Origin: Rhodobacterales bacterium
Lineage (GTDB): Bacteria > Pseudomonadota > Alphaproteobacteria > Rhodobacterales > Rhodobacteraceae
Direction: 5' to 3'
DNA length: 64,000 nt
Assembly (NCBI GenBank): GCA_021155205.1
Contig: JAJNPS010000001.1
Location: forward strand, 1-64,000
The position numbers and the translations under genes are program-made. Of this stretch, positions 15,804-24,680 are shown in pieces. Every line of letters starts with the position of its first letter. The stretch's first letter is position 1. The notes under the pieces were generated by a model, which had not been told where the DNA came from, searched no databases, and saw only the letters and a program-made list of their open reading frames with translations.

Positions 15804-17011
15804 AGGGGCAAGGTGGGGCGGGCAAGGGTGCGGCCTGGCGCGGGTTGCCTGCGGGCATCTGGGCGCTCGGCCTGGTGTCGATGCTGATGGATATCTCGTC
15901 CGAGATGATCCATGCGCTCTTGCCGGTCTATCTGACCGTCGGCCTTGGCGCGACCGCGCTGGCGGTCGGCGTGATCGAAGGGATCGCCGAGGCGACGGCC
16001 TCCATCACCAAGGTGTTCTCCGGCGCGCTGTCGGACCGGATCGGGCGGCGCAAGGAACTGGCGGCGCTTGGCTACGGGCTGGCGGCACTGACCAAGCCGG
16101 TGTTTCCGCTGGCACCAACCATCGGCTGGCTGGTCGCCGCACGCTTCATCGACCGCGTGGGCAAGGGCATCCGCGGCGCGCCGCGCGATGCGCTGGTGGC
16201 CGATCTGGCACCCGAGGGGCGGCGGGGTGCTGCCTTCGGGCTGCGCCAGTCGCTCGACACGTTCGGGGCCTTCCTCGGCCCCCTGGCTGCCATCGCGTTG
16301 ATGTGGGCCTTTGCGAACGACTTCCGCGCCGTGTTCTGGGTTGCGGTTGTGCCGGCCTTCCTCGCATTGGCGCTGATCTTGTTCGCGGTGAAAGAGCCGC
16401 CGCGCCCCGAAGGCCTGCGCCGGGTCAAGAAACCGCTGTCGCGGTCGGAACTGCGGCTCTTGGGTGGGGCATACTGGTCCGTCGTGGGGCTGGCTGCCGT
16501 CTTCACGCTGGCCCGGTTTTCGGAAGCCTTCCTGATCCTGAAGGCCGAGGCTTCCGGGCTATCGCTGATGCTGGTGCCGCTGGTCCTGGTCGGGATGAAC
16601 GCGGTCTACTCCCTGTCGGCATGGCCTGCGGGGGTACTATCGGACCGAGTCGGCACGACCGGACTGCTTCTGGTGGGCCTTGTGGTTCTGGTTGCCGCCG
16701 ATCTGGTGCTGGCCTATGGGCCGGGCCTCGCCGCGCTTGGCCTTGGGGTGGCGCTCTGGGGCCTGCACATGGGGCTCACGCAGGGATTGCTGTCGGCACT
16801 GGTGGCCGAGACGGTTCCGGCGGAACTGCGCGGCACCGCCTTCGGCATGTTCAACCTGATCACCGGCGTCGCGATGCTTTTGGCGAGCGTCATCGCCGGG
16901 GCGCTGTGGCAGGGGTTCGGGCCACAGGCAACGTTTCTGGCCGGCGCAGGCTTTGCGTTGCTGGCGGCAGTCGGGCTGGGGCGCAGCGGCTGGAGAAGAA
17001 TCAATCGCTGA
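15794..17011 (+). CDS. MFS efflux transporter
   Basis: 405 residues with twelve predicted helices. The first loop carries the MFS signature ('GALSDRIGRRKELAALGYGL'), echoed in the second half by 'GVLSDRVGTTG'. The opening 'SMLMDISSEMIHALLPVYLT' and 'DRVGKGIRGAPRDALVADL' mark the drug/metal efflux group often found beside chrB-like genes. It is the last gene of the chrB-DUF1127-MFS unit. Efflux of an oxyanion such as chromate is plausible but unproven. Confidence 0.88.
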   Translation: MGLKGQGGAGKGAAWRGLPAGIWALGLVSMLMDISSEMIHALLPVYLTVGLGATALAVGVIEGIAEATASITKVFSGALSDRIGRRKELAALGYGLAALTKPVFPLAPTIGWLVAARFIDRVGKGIRGAPRDALVADLAPEGRRGAAFGLRQSLDTFGAFLGPLAAIALMWAFANDFRAVFWVAVVPAFLALALILFAVKEPPRPEGLRRVKKPLSRSELRLLGGAYWSVVGLAAVFTLARFSEAFLILKAEASGLSLMLVPLVLVGMNAVYSLSAWPAGVLSDRVGTTGLLLVGLVVLVAADLVLAYGPGLAALGLGVALWGLHMGLTQGLLSALVAETVPAELRGTAFGMFNLITGVAMLLASVIAGALWQGFGPQATFLAGAGFALLAAVGLGRSGWRRINR

Positions 17012-17108
17012 GATCGCGACGCGGGAAAACCGGCTTTTTGAGGCGGGGGGCACCCGGCCGAATTGTCCGGCTCTTCGCTGCCCGATACGACTGCGACAAA
17101 CGGCAATC

Positions 17109-17890
17109 GGCATTGTTGCAGAACGCCTGACTGAGGCATGATGGCCCCTTTCCCCGGCAGCATCAGGCCACGCGAACGATGTTGGCCGTTCCGAGGGCCG
17201 AGAAGCGGTTCATCAGGGCGATGCGGATCTGGATTTCGGCGGATTGGCGGTCTGGGTCTCTTGCGGCGATGCGCTCGCCGAAGGACTTGAGACAGCGCAT
17301 CTTCGCCTCGATCCGGCTTCGGACGTGATATCCCGTCCATCGCTTCCAGAACGCCCTGCCATAGTGCCGGGTAGCGCGCAGGGTTTCGTTTCGGGCGATC
17401 GCCGCCGGGCAATCCTCTATCCAGGGACGGCCGTTCTTGCGGATCGGGATGATCGGGGTGGCCTGGCGGTCGATGATGGCGTGTTGCAACGGCGGGTGTC
17501 ACAGGCCCCATCGGCGGTCACCGTGCCGATCTCCTCTCCTTCGGGGATCTGGTCGAGCAGTTCCGGCAGCACGGGGCTGTCGCCGTCGCTGCTGGGGGTG
17601 AATTCCACGGCGCGGATGTCAGACGTGGCCGTGTCCATGGCCAGATGCAGCTTGCGCCACTGGCGGCGTCCCTGAACACCGTGCTTGCGGGCCTGCCATT
17701 CGCCGTCGCCCGGGAACTTGATGCCGGCGCTGTCAACCAGCAGGTTCGGTGGGCCGTCGGCGCGCCGATAAGGGATCCGGACGGCCAGCGTCTTCTGGCG
17801 CCGGCACAAGGTGGTATAGTCCGGCACGGCCCAGTCCAGGTTTGCCAATTGCAGCAGGCTGGCCACCATGCCAGTCGCTTCGCCTTCGCC
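17109..17890 (-). mobile_element. Decayed IS5-family insertion sequence
   Basis: The remnant runs from a likely right end at 17109 (GGCATTGTTGCAGAACGCC, similar to IS5-group termini) to about 17880-17890, next to the ridA stop codon. The left end and the N-terminal part of the transposase are missing, so the inverted repeats cannot be matched and no target duplication is visible. Confidence 0.7.
17163..17869 (-). pseudogene. IS5-family transposase, truncated and frameshifted
   Basis: The upstream frame (17869 to about 17487) reads 'LDWAVPDYTTLCRRQKTLAV', 'LLVDSAGIKFPGDGEWQARK' and 'TADGACDTRRC', which are IS5 transposase landmarks. The downstream frame (17489-17163) continues 'HAIIDRQATPIIPIRKNGRP', 'GYHVRSRIEAKMRCLKSFGE' and ends 'IVRVA'. 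The two join if one base was lost near 17487. The first third of the enzyme is absent. It cannot make active transposase. Confidence 0.85.
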
Positions 17891-17896
17891 ACCTTC

Positions 17897-18394
17897 CTAC
17901 CCCTCGACCTCCACCGTCGCCCAGGTCTCGAAACACACCCCGCCCGCAAGCGCCATGACGCCGATCGTGGCCCGCCCGCCAAGGCCCCTCTCGGTCCCGA
18001 ACACCTCGACCAGCAGATCCGACAGGCCCGACGATACCCTGTGCACGTCCTCATAGTCCGGCGTGCAGACGACGAAGTTCAGCGTCCTGATAATCCCCTT
18101 CACCCGGTCCAGCGACCCCACCGCCTGCCGGATGCCACCCAAAAGGTTCAGCCCCGTCTGCCGTGCCGCCGCGTAGCCCTGCGCCGTCGTCAGGTCGGCC
18201 CCAAGCCGCCCCTTGTGCGTGATCTCGGCCCCGACCTGCGCCACGTGCCCCGACAGGAACAACAGGCTGCCGACCCGGTGAAACGGCTTCATCGTCCCGT
18301 AATCCGCCCCATAATAGCCGGCCCGGTCAAAGTCTGGAATGTCGAGGCCCATCTGGATGGCCAACGCCTCGGGACTGCGCATCTGTTTCTCCAT
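17897..18394 (-). CDS. RidA/YjgF-family protein
   Basis: 165 residues. It belongs to the longer RidA subgroup: 'RVGSLLFLSGHVAQVG', 'LGADLTTAQGYAAARQTGLN' and 'IGVMALAGGVCFETWATVEV' at the end. RidA proteins hydrolyse reactive enamine/imine intermediates, but the canonical catalytic arginine in the C-terminal block (R-x-x-V) is not obvious here, so activity is uncertain. Starts at 18394 or 18382 (MRSPEAL) are both possible. The IS remnant begins directly after its stop codon, and zapE is divergent. Confidence 0.83.
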   Translation of the reverse strand: MEKQMRSPEALAIQMGLDIPDFDRAGYYGADYGTMKPFHRVGSLLFLSGHVAQVGAEITHKGRLGADLTTAQGYAAARQTGLNLLGGIRQAVGSLDRVKGIIRTLNFVVCTPDYEDVHRVSSGLSDLLVEVFGTERGLGGRATIGVMALAGGVCFETWATVEVEG

Positions 18395-18483
18395 CGCAAG
18401 ATTGCCTGACTTTCCGCCCCTCGCCTCCGCAAAGCAAGGTCGCAACGCTTGGCCAATGCGGTCGGCAATCGTATAGATCGCCG

Positions 18484-19563
18484 ATGCGCGCGACATTGAC
18501 CGAGATTTACGAAGCCCGCGTGGCGGGGGGCGGGCTGACCTCGGACCCTGCGCAACATGCCATCCTTGGCGAACTGGAAACCCTGCGCAACTGGCTCGAA
18601 GAGCATCCCCAACGCAGGACGCGCGGCTTGGCGGGCCTTTTCCACAGAAACGATTCCAGCCCAAAGGGCATCTATCTCTGGGGCGGCGTCGGTCGCGGCA
18701 AGTCCATGTTGATGGACCTCTTCTTCGCCGCCACCGACATTGACGCCAAACGCCGCGTCCATTTCCATGCCTTCATGCAGGACGTCCATCGCGGCATGCA
18801 CGCCGCCCGCAAGTCCGGGGTCGACGACGCGCTCGCCCCGGTGGCCGAAGCCCTGATCGGCGACCTGCGCCTGCTGGCATTCGACGAAATGCAGATCAGC
18901 GACATCACCGACGCGATGATCGTTGGGCGGCTTTTCGAAAAGCTCTTCGCCGCCGGGGTGGTCATCGTCACCACCTCCAACCGCCCCCCGAAAGACCTCT
19001 ACAAGGACGGCCTCAACCGGGCGCTGTTCCTGCCCTTCATCGACATGCTGGGGACGCGCCTCAACGTCGTCGAACTCGAAAGCCCCACCGACTATCGCCA
19101 GCACCGCCTTGCCGGGGCGCAGGTCTATTTCCACCCCGCCACCGGCACCAGACCCACCATCGCCGCCCTCTGGACCGACCTGACCGGCGGCACCCCACCG
19201 CAGCCCCTAAGCCTCCCCGTCAACGGTCGCCAGGTTGAGCTTCCCGCCTTTGCCAACGGCATCGCCCGCGCCACCTTCTGGGACCTTTGCGCCAAACCCC
19301 TCGGCCCCGCCGACTACCTCGCCATCGCCAAGGCAGCCCGCGTCCTGATCCTTGAGGACATCCCCCAGCTTTCCTCGACCAACTACAACGAGGCCAAACG
19401 CTTCGTCACCCTGGTTGACGCCCTTTACGAAGCCCGCGTCCGCCTGATCGCGACGGCGGCAGAGGCGCCCGAGCGGCTGTACATCGAAGGTACGGGCAGT
19501 TTCGAATTCGAACGTACCGCCAGCCGCCTGCGCGAGATGCAAGCCGCCGACTGGGGTGTCTAA
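18484..19563 (+). CDS. zapE: AFG1/ZapE-family ATPase
   Basis: 359 residues, normal length. It has a Walker A motif 'GGVGRGKSMLMD' near residue 65, Walker B 'RLLAFDEMQISDITDAMI', and the sensor segment 'VVIVTTSNRPPKDLYKDGL'. 'FWDLCAKPLGPADYLAIAK' near residue 265 and the C-terminal 'FEFERTASRLREMQ' are family-specific. The bacterial member ZapE associates with the division ring; the mitochondrial one acts in protein quality control. It is convergent with the TauE gene, their stops overlapping by 4 nt. Confidence 0.93.
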   Translation: MRATLTEIYEARVAGGGLTSDPAQHAILGELETLRNWLEEHPQRRTRGLAGLFHRNDSSPKGIYLWGGVGRGKSMLMDLFFAATDIDAKRRVHFHAFMQDVHRGMHAARKSGVDDALAPVAEALIGDLRLLAFDEMQISDITDAMIVGRLFEKLFAAGVVIVTTSNRPPKDLYKDGLNRALFLPFIDMLGTRLNVVELESPTDYRQHRLAGAQVYFHPATGTRPTIAALWTDLTGGTPPQPLSLPVNGRQVELPAFANGIARATFWDLCAKPLGPADYLAIAKAARVLILEDIPQLSSTNYNEAKRFVTLVDALYEARVRLIATAAEAPERLYIEGTGSFEFERTASRLREMQAADWGV

Positions 19564-20339
19564 CCCCAGACCTGCCAGAACAGCCGGAGCGCCATCGCGG
19601 TCGAGGTGATGACGATCAGCGGCTTGATCAGCCCCGCGCCCACCCGCATTGCCGCCCGCGCACCAAGGCTCGCCCCCGCCACCTGCGCGACCCCCATCGC
19701 GAGGCCAACCGCCCACCAGATTGCCCCGCCAAAGGCAAAGACCGCCAAACTCCCGGCATTGGATGCAAGGTTCAGCATCTTGGTATGCGCCGTCGCCTTC
19801 AGCACCCCGAACCCCGCCAGCATGACAAAGGCGATCATGTAGAACGACCCTGTGCCGGGACCGAAGAATCCGTCATAGGCGGCGATCAAGGGCACCGCCG
19901 TCGCGGCAAAGACTGCCTGGGGCATCCGCGCCACCCGGTTTGCATCGCTCAACCCCGGCTTCAGCGCAAAGAACGCCGCGACCCCGATCAGCACCAAAGG
20001 CATGATCGCGCGCAAGACCCCCGCCGGGATCAGATGCGCCACCAGCGCCCCCGCACCAGCGGCGACAACCGCCACCGCAGCCATCGCCACCTGATCGCCG
20101 GGCCGTACATGCCCCGCCCGCGCATAGGCCACCATCGCGGTCCCCGACCCGAACGTCCCCTGCAGCTTGTTCGTCGCCAACGCTGTCACCGGGTCCGCCC
20201 CCGCCAGCAAGAGCACAGGCATGGTGATCAGCCCGCCCCCACCCGCAATGGCATCGACAAAGCCCGCGACGAATGCCGCAAGGATCAGGATCAACGCCGT
20301 CGCCAGTGTCACCTCAAACAACAAACTCCTCCCGCGCAT
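19560..20339 (-). CDS. TauE/SafE-family anion exporter
   Basis: 259 residues with eight or so helices. The first repeat has 'FVAGFVDAIAGGGGLITMPV' and 'NKLQGTFGSG'; the second has 'YDGFFGPGTGSFYMIAFVML'. Both are characteristic of TauE/SafE (former DUF81) transporters, which export sulfite, sulfoacetate or related organic anions. Its start overlaps the end of serB by 26 nt, so it probably follows serB in one transcript. The substrate is unknown. Confidence 0.9.
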   Translation of the reverse strand: MRGRSLLFEVTLATALILILAAFVAGFVDAIAGGGGLITMPVLLLAGADPVTALATNKLQGTFGSGTAMVAYARAGHVRPGDQVAMAAVAVVAAGAGALVAHLIPAGVLRAIMPLVLIGVAAFFALKPGLSDANRVARMPQAVFAATAVPLIAAYDGFFGPGTGSFYMIAFVMLAGFGVLKATAHTKMLNLASNAGSLAVFAFGGAIWWAVGLAMGVAQVAGASLGARAAMRVGAGLIKPLIVITSTAMALRLFWQVWG

Positions 20340-21189
20340 ACCCTTGCAGGTACAGCAGAGCCGTCAGGTCGCCATGGTTTACGCGCAACGCGCACTCCGC
20401 CTGTACCACGGGCTTGGCGTGCAGCGCCACGCCCGCCCCGGCGAGGCGCAGCATCCCGAGGTCATTCGCGCCATCACCGACCGCCATCGCCTGATCCACG
20501 CCAATCGCCAGCCGCGCACAGATTTCGTGCAGTGCCTGCACCTTGGCAGTCCGCCCCAGGATCGGCTCCGCCACCGCCCCGGTCAGCCGTCCATCCGCCA
20601 TCTCCAGCGTATTCGCCCGATGCTCATCAAACCCCAGCCGCGCCGCGATCGACCCGGTAAAGGCCGTGAAGCCACCCGACACCAGCGCCGCATACCCCCC
20701 GTTCGCCCGCATCGTGGCGACCAGTGCCGCACCCCCCGGCATCAGCGTGATGCGGTCGCGGATCACCTCCGCAATCACCCCTTCCGGCAAGCCTCGCAAC
20801 AGCCCCACCCGCTCGCGCAGCGCCACTTCAAAATCCAGCTCGCCATTCATCGCCCGCGCCGTGATCGCCGCCACATGCGCGCCGACCCCCGCCTCGTCGG
20901 CCAGCTCGTCGATGCATTCCTGCTGGATCATCGTCGAATCCATGTCGGCGATCAGCGCCCGCTTCCGCCGTCCCTCGGACGGCTGCACCGCAAGGTCCAC
21001 CCCCAGCGCCTGCAACCCGTCCCAGACCTCCCACAGGTTGCCCGGCACCTCCCCCAGCACGAACTCCGCCGCCACGCCCGGGTCCAGCCACCTTGCATCG
21101 CCGCCGCCCCAGGCATTGCGCAAGGCTTCTACCGTGGCGCGTTCCAGCACCGGACGGTCGGGATTGGTCAGCAGGGTCGCGATGAACAT
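20314..21189 (-). CDS. serB: Phosphoserine phosphatase
   Basis: 291 residues: an N-terminal ACT-like region (1-80), then a HAD phosphatase with the nucleophile motif 'ALIADMDSTMIQQECIDELA', motif II 'GYAALVSGGFTAFTGSIA' and motif IV 'MAVGDGANDLGMLRLAG'. It catalyses the last step of serine synthesis, complementing serC and serA located 550 bp away on the other strand. The three serine genes are clustered but divergently transcribed. Confidence 0.95.
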   Translation of the reverse strand: MFIATLLTNPDRPVLERATVEALRNAWGGGDARWLDPGVAAEFVLGEVPGNLWEVWDGLQALGVDLAVQPSEGRRKRALIADMDSTMIQQECIDELADEAGVGAHVAAITARAMNGELDFEVALRERVGLLRGLPEGVIAEVIRDRITLMPGGAALVATMRANGGYAALVSGGFTAFTGSIAARLGFDEHRANTLEMADGRLTGAVAEPILGRTAKVQALHEICARLAIGVDQAMAVGDGANDLGMLRLAGAGVALHAKPVVQAECALRVNHGDLTALLYLQGYAREEFVV

Positions 21190-21252
21190 CGTCGGTCTTT
21201 CGGAACAGGGGTCGCGCGGCTGATAATCACGAAAGCGGACGCAAGGCCAGCC

Positions 21253-21546
21253 TCAGACCCGTCGCTTGCCGTCTGCAAAAACCTGCCGCCAGGCCAGCAC
21301 CCGCCAGGACGCGCGCAGTCCCGTGGGCCAGAACGGGTCGGCCTCGACCAGCTCCTTGGCCTCGTCCGCCGCCGCCAGATCGACCACCCACATCCCACCC
21401 GCAGGTGCATCACCCTCGCGCAGCGGCCCGGCCGACAGGATGCGGTCTCCATTGGCCTCCAGAAAATCCAGATGCGCGCCCATCAGCCGGGTGCGGATCG
21501 CCGGGTCGGCATCGGGATTGTCCGTGAACAGAATTACGTAATGCAT
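21253..21546 (-). CDS. YciI-family protein
   Basis: 97 residues, full YciI length: 'MHYVILFTDNPDADPAIRTR' at the start, the conserved His in 'RLMGAHLDFLEANG', 'RILSAGPLREGD', and Asp in 'EADPFWPTGL'. YciI domains are ferredoxin-like folds with a His-Asp pair, related to muconolactone isomerase; the role is unknown. ATG 21546 follows a GGAGGCGAC ribosome site, so it was preferred to the longer frame. Confidence 0.9.
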   Translation of the reverse strand: MHYVILFTDNPDADPAIRTRLMGAHLDFLEANGDRILSAGPLREGDAPAGGMWVVDLAAADEAKELVEADPFWPTGLRASWRVLAWRQVFADGKRRV

Positions 21547-21670
21547 CGTCGCCTCCATGTTTTTCCGCATCCTGCACCGGCGATGCGTCAGGGGTAAGAC
21601 CCCGGAGGTGTCGTTTTCTGGCGATCATGCGGCGTTTCCGACCCGCTTTTCCGCTTGTGCCGCCCCCCGG

Positions 21671-21734
21671 GCGAGGCTATTCCCGAACGTGGGACACCCT
21701 TCCCCAACGAAGGGCTCATAGCTGGAAGGCTAAC
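21671..21734 (+). ncRNA. serC-motif RNA leader
   Basis: A three-helix junction lies just before serC. P1 is GCTAT (21676-21680) with ATAGC (21718-21722). P2 is TCCC (21681-21684) with GGGA (21691-21694). P3 is CCCTT (21697-21701) with AAGGG (21710-21714). GGAAGG right after P1 is the probable ribosome site. A serC RNA motif of this kind, in front of serC operons of alphaproteobacteria, was described from comparative genomics. The fit here is by eye; ligand and mechanism are unknown. Confidence 0.78.
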
Positions 21735-22880
21735 ATGACAGACCTGACACCACCGGCGGCGCGCCCGGCCAATCCGCGCTTCTCTTCCGGTCCCTGCGCC
21801 AAAATCCCCGGATTTTCCCTCGATATGCTCGGCGAAGCGCCGCTTGGCCGGTCGCACCGTGCCGCCATTGGCAAGGCGAAACTGAAAGAGGCGATCGACC
21901 TCACCCGCGAAATTCTCGGCGTGCCGGCGGACTACCGCATCGGCATTGTCCCCGCCTCGGATACCGGCGCGGTGGAAATGGCGATGTGGTCGATGCTCGG
22001 TGCCCGCCCGGTAGAAATGCTGGCCTGGGAGAGCTTCGGCGAAGGCTGGGTCACCGATGTGGTCAAGCAGTTGAAGCTGGACGCCAAAGTGCAGGTCGCG
22101 CCTTACGGGCAGATCGTCGATTTCACTCAGGTCGATTTCGACCGCGATGTCGTCTTCACCTGGAACGGCACCACCTCGGGCGTCCGCCTGCCGAACGGTG
22201 ACGCCATCCCCGCCACCCGTGCGGGCCTGACCATCTGCGACGCGACCTCGGCCGCCTTTGCCATGGACCTGCCGTGGTCGAAGCTCGACGTCACCACCTT
22301 CTCCTGGCAAAAGGTGCTGGGGGGGGAGGGCGCGCATGGCATGCTGATCCTGTCGCCCCGCGCCGTCGAACGACTGGAAAGCCATATCCCCGCCTGGCCG
22401 CTGCCGAAAATCTTCCGGCTGACCGCAAAGGGCAAATTGATCGAAGGCATTTTCCAGGGCGAGACGATCAACACCCCCTCGATGCTGGCGGTCGAGGATT
22501 ACCTTGTCGCGCTGAAATGGGCGAAGTCCGTCGGCGGCCTGCAAGGCCTGATTGCCCGCGCGAGCGCCAATGCGAAAGTCGTCTGGGACTTCTGCGCCAC
22601 CAACCCCTGGATCGCGAACCTGGCCGAAACGCCCCAGATCGCCTCCACCACCAGCGTCTGCCTGAAATTCGCCGACCCCCGCGTCACCGATGGCGAGGCG
22701 TTTGCCAAAGCCGTCGCCAAGCGGCTGGAAAAATCCGGCGTCGCCTATGACATCGGTGCCTACCGCGATGCGCCCCCCGGCCTGCGCATCTGGTGCGGAT
22801 CGACGGTGGAAACCGCCGATGTCGCCGCACTGATGCCGTGGATCGCGCACGCTTTCCACGCGGAAATCGCATCGCTGTAG
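21735..22880 (+). CDS. serC: Phosphoserine aminotransferase
   Basis: 381 residues of the alphaproteobacterial SerC type. It opens 'PANPRFSSGPCAKIPGFSL', has 'FTWNGTTSGVRLPNGDAIP', and the PLP-binding lysine lies in 'TFSWQKVLGGEGAHGMLILS'. It converts 3-phosphohydroxypyruvate and glutamate to phosphoserine and 2-oxoglutarate. The start at 21735 follows the serC RNA leader and agrees with the family start. serA follows after 111 bp. Confidence 0.95.
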   Translation: MTDLTPPAARPANPRFSSGPCAKIPGFSLDMLGEAPLGRSHRAAIGKAKLKEAIDLTREILGVPADYRIGIVPASDTGAVEMAMWSMLGARPVEMLAWESFGEGWVTDVVKQLKLDAKVQVAPYGQIVDFTQVDFDRDVVFTWNGTTSGVRLPNGDAIPATRAGLTICDATSAAFAMDLPWSKLDVTTFSWQKVLGGEGAHGMLILSPRAVERLESHIPAWPLPKIFRLTAKGKLIEGIFQGETINTPSMLAVEDYLVALKWAKSVGGLQGLIARASANAKVVWDFCATNPWIANLAETPQIASTTSVCLKFADPRVTDGEAFAKAVAKRLEKSGVAYDIGAYRDAPPGLRIWCGSTVETADVAALMPWIAHAFHAEIASL

Positions 22881-22899
22881 GGCGGGGTTCCACCCCGCC
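22881..22899 (+). terminator. Hairpin directly after the serC stop codon
   Basis: GGCGGGGT (22881-22888) pairs perfectly with ACCCCGCC (22892-22899) across a 3-nt loop, starting one base after the stop codon. There is no T-run, so it may act as an mRNA stabiliser or partial terminator between serC and serA and not as a full stop. Confidence 0.5.
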
Positions 22900-22991
22900 G
22901 CGATACCCCATCTGTCACGACAAATGCCCGACAGATGCCCGACGCATAGCCGACCGTCATCCGACGCATGTTTTCGATAAGGATCAACACC

Positions 22992-24587
22992 ATGGCCCCC
23001 AAAGTCCTCGTCTCCGACGAACTCTCCGAAACCGCCGTCCAGATCTTCCGCGACAGGGGGGTGGAGGTCGACTACCTGCCGAAGCTTGGGCGTGACAAGG
23101 ACGCCCTTGCAGCCGTCATCGACCAGTATGACGGCCTTGCGATCCGCTCCGCCACCAAGGCGAGCGAGAAACTGCTGGAGAAGGCGACACGCCTGAAAGT
23201 CATCGGCCGCGCCGGGATCGGGGTCGACAACGTCGACATTCCGGCGGCGTCGAAAAAGGGCGTGATCGTGATGAACACGCCCTTCGGCAACTCCATCACC
23301 ACGGCGGAACATGCCATCGCGATGATGTTCGCCGTGGCCCGGCAACTGCCCGAGGCGAACGCCTCAACCCATGCCGGGAAATGGGAAAAATCGCGCTTTC
23401 TGGGTGTCGAGCTTTACAACAAGACGCTTGGGGTGATCGGTGCGGGCAACATCGGCGGCATCGTCTGCGACCGCGCCGTGGGCCTGCACATGAAGGTCGT
23501 GGCCTATGACCCGTTCCTGTCGGAAGAACGCGCCAAGACCCTTGGCGTCCACAAGGTCGAACTCGATGAATTGCTGGGACGCGCTGATTTCATTACCCTG
23601 CACGTCCCCCTCACAGACAAGACGCGCAACATCCTCAGCCGCGAGAACCTGGCGAAAACCAAGCCCGGCGTGCGCATCATCAACTGCGCCCGCGGCGGGC
23701 TGGTCGACGAGACGGCGCTGGCCGAGGCGCTGAAATCCGGCCATGTCGCCGGTGCCGCCCTCGACGTGTTCGAAACCGAACCCGCCACCGATAACCCATT
23801 GTTCAATCTTCCGAATGTCGTCGTCACACCGCATCTAGGTGCGTCCACGACCGAGGCGCAGGAGAATGTCGCCCTGCAGGTGGCCGAACAGATGTCGGAC
23901 TACCTGTTGACCGGCGCCGTCCAGAACGCGCTGAACATGCCCAACGTCACCGCCGAAGAGGCCGCGGTCATGGGTCCCTGGATCAAGCTTGCCTCCCATC
24001 TTGGCGCCTTCATCGGCCAGATGACCGAAGAACCGATCAAGGCGATCAACATCCTTTATGATGGCACGGTCGCCAGCATGAACCTTGCCGCGCTCAACTC
24101 TTCGGTCATTGCGGGCGTGCTCAAGGCGCAGAACCCGGATGTGAACCTCGTCTCCGCCCCCATCGTCGCCAAGGACAAGGGCATCCAGATATCCACCACC
24201 CGGCAGGACAAGACCGGCGTGTTCGACGCCTATATCAAGGTCACGATGGTTACGGACAGACGCGAACGTTCCGTCGCCGGCACGTGTTTCTCCGATGGAA
24301 AGCCGCGCTTCATCCAGATCAAGGGCATCAATATCGACGCCGAGGTAGGCGCCCACATGCTTTATACCACCAACGAGGACGTACCTGGGATCATTGGACT
24401 TTTGGGCATGACGATGGGAAAGAACGGCGTCAATATCGCAAACTTCACCCTTGGCCGCTCAGGTGTCGGACAGGACGCGATCGCGCTTTTGTACCTCGAC
24501 CAGCCGATCGACCCAAAGGTCGTCGAAACCCTTGAAAGCACCGGCATGTTCCAGCAGGTCAAGCCGCTGCGGTTCGAGGTCGCCTGA
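22992..24587 (+). CDS. serA: D-3-phosphoglycerate dehydrogenase
   Basis: 531 residues, the long SerA type. The substrate/NAD domain has 'KVIGRAGIGVDNVDIPAA', the Rossmann motif 'LGVIGAGNIGGIV', and the catalytic His in 'VTPHLGASTTEAQEN'. An intervening domain (315-450) is followed by a C-terminal ACT domain ('YTTNEDVPGIIGLLGMTMGK') that normally mediates serine feedback. It catalyses the first committed step of serine synthesis and lies downstream of serC. Confidence 0.96.
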   Translation: MAPKVLVSDELSETAVQIFRDRGVEVDYLPKLGRDKDALAAVIDQYDGLAIRSATKASEKLLEKATRLKVIGRAGIGVDNVDIPAASKKGVIVMNTPFGNSITTAEHAIAMMFAVARQLPEANASTHAGKWEKSRFLGVELYNKTLGVIGAGNIGGIVCDRAVGLHMKVVAYDPFLSEERAKTLGVHKVELDELLGRADFITLHVPLTDKTRNILSRENLAKTKPGVRIINCARGGLVDETALAEALKSGHVAGAALDVFETEPATDNPLFNLPNVVVTPHLGASTTEAQENVALQVAEQMSDYLLTGAVQNALNMPNVTAEEAAVMGPWIKLASHLGAFIGQMTEEPIKAINILYDGTVASMNLAALNSSVIAGVLKAQNPDVNLVSAPIVAKDKGIQISTTRQDKTGVFDAYIKVTMVTDRRERSVAGTCFSDGKPRFIQIKGINIDAEVGAHMLYTTNEDVPGIIGLLGMTMGKNGVNIANFTLGRSGVGQDAIALLYLDQPIDPKVVETLESTGMFQQVKPLRFEVA

Positions 24588-24611
24588 ACCTGCCCTTGCC
24601 CTTTCACCTGT

Positions 24612-24654
24612 TCACAAATATCCCACGGGGGGTCCGGGGGTGTGAAACCCCCGG
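24612..24654. repeat. REP-like intergenic hairpin, copy 1
   Basis: CAAATATCCC is followed by a GGGGTCC stretch and a perfect 7-bp hairpin, CCGGGGG (24634-24640), 7-nt loop, CCCCCGG (24648-24654). The same arrangement recurs at 32323-32358. It lies 25 nt after serA and may also end that transcript. Confidence 0.75.
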
Positions 24655-24680
24655 CCTTCAACTGAAGGCAGCCTGCCCAA

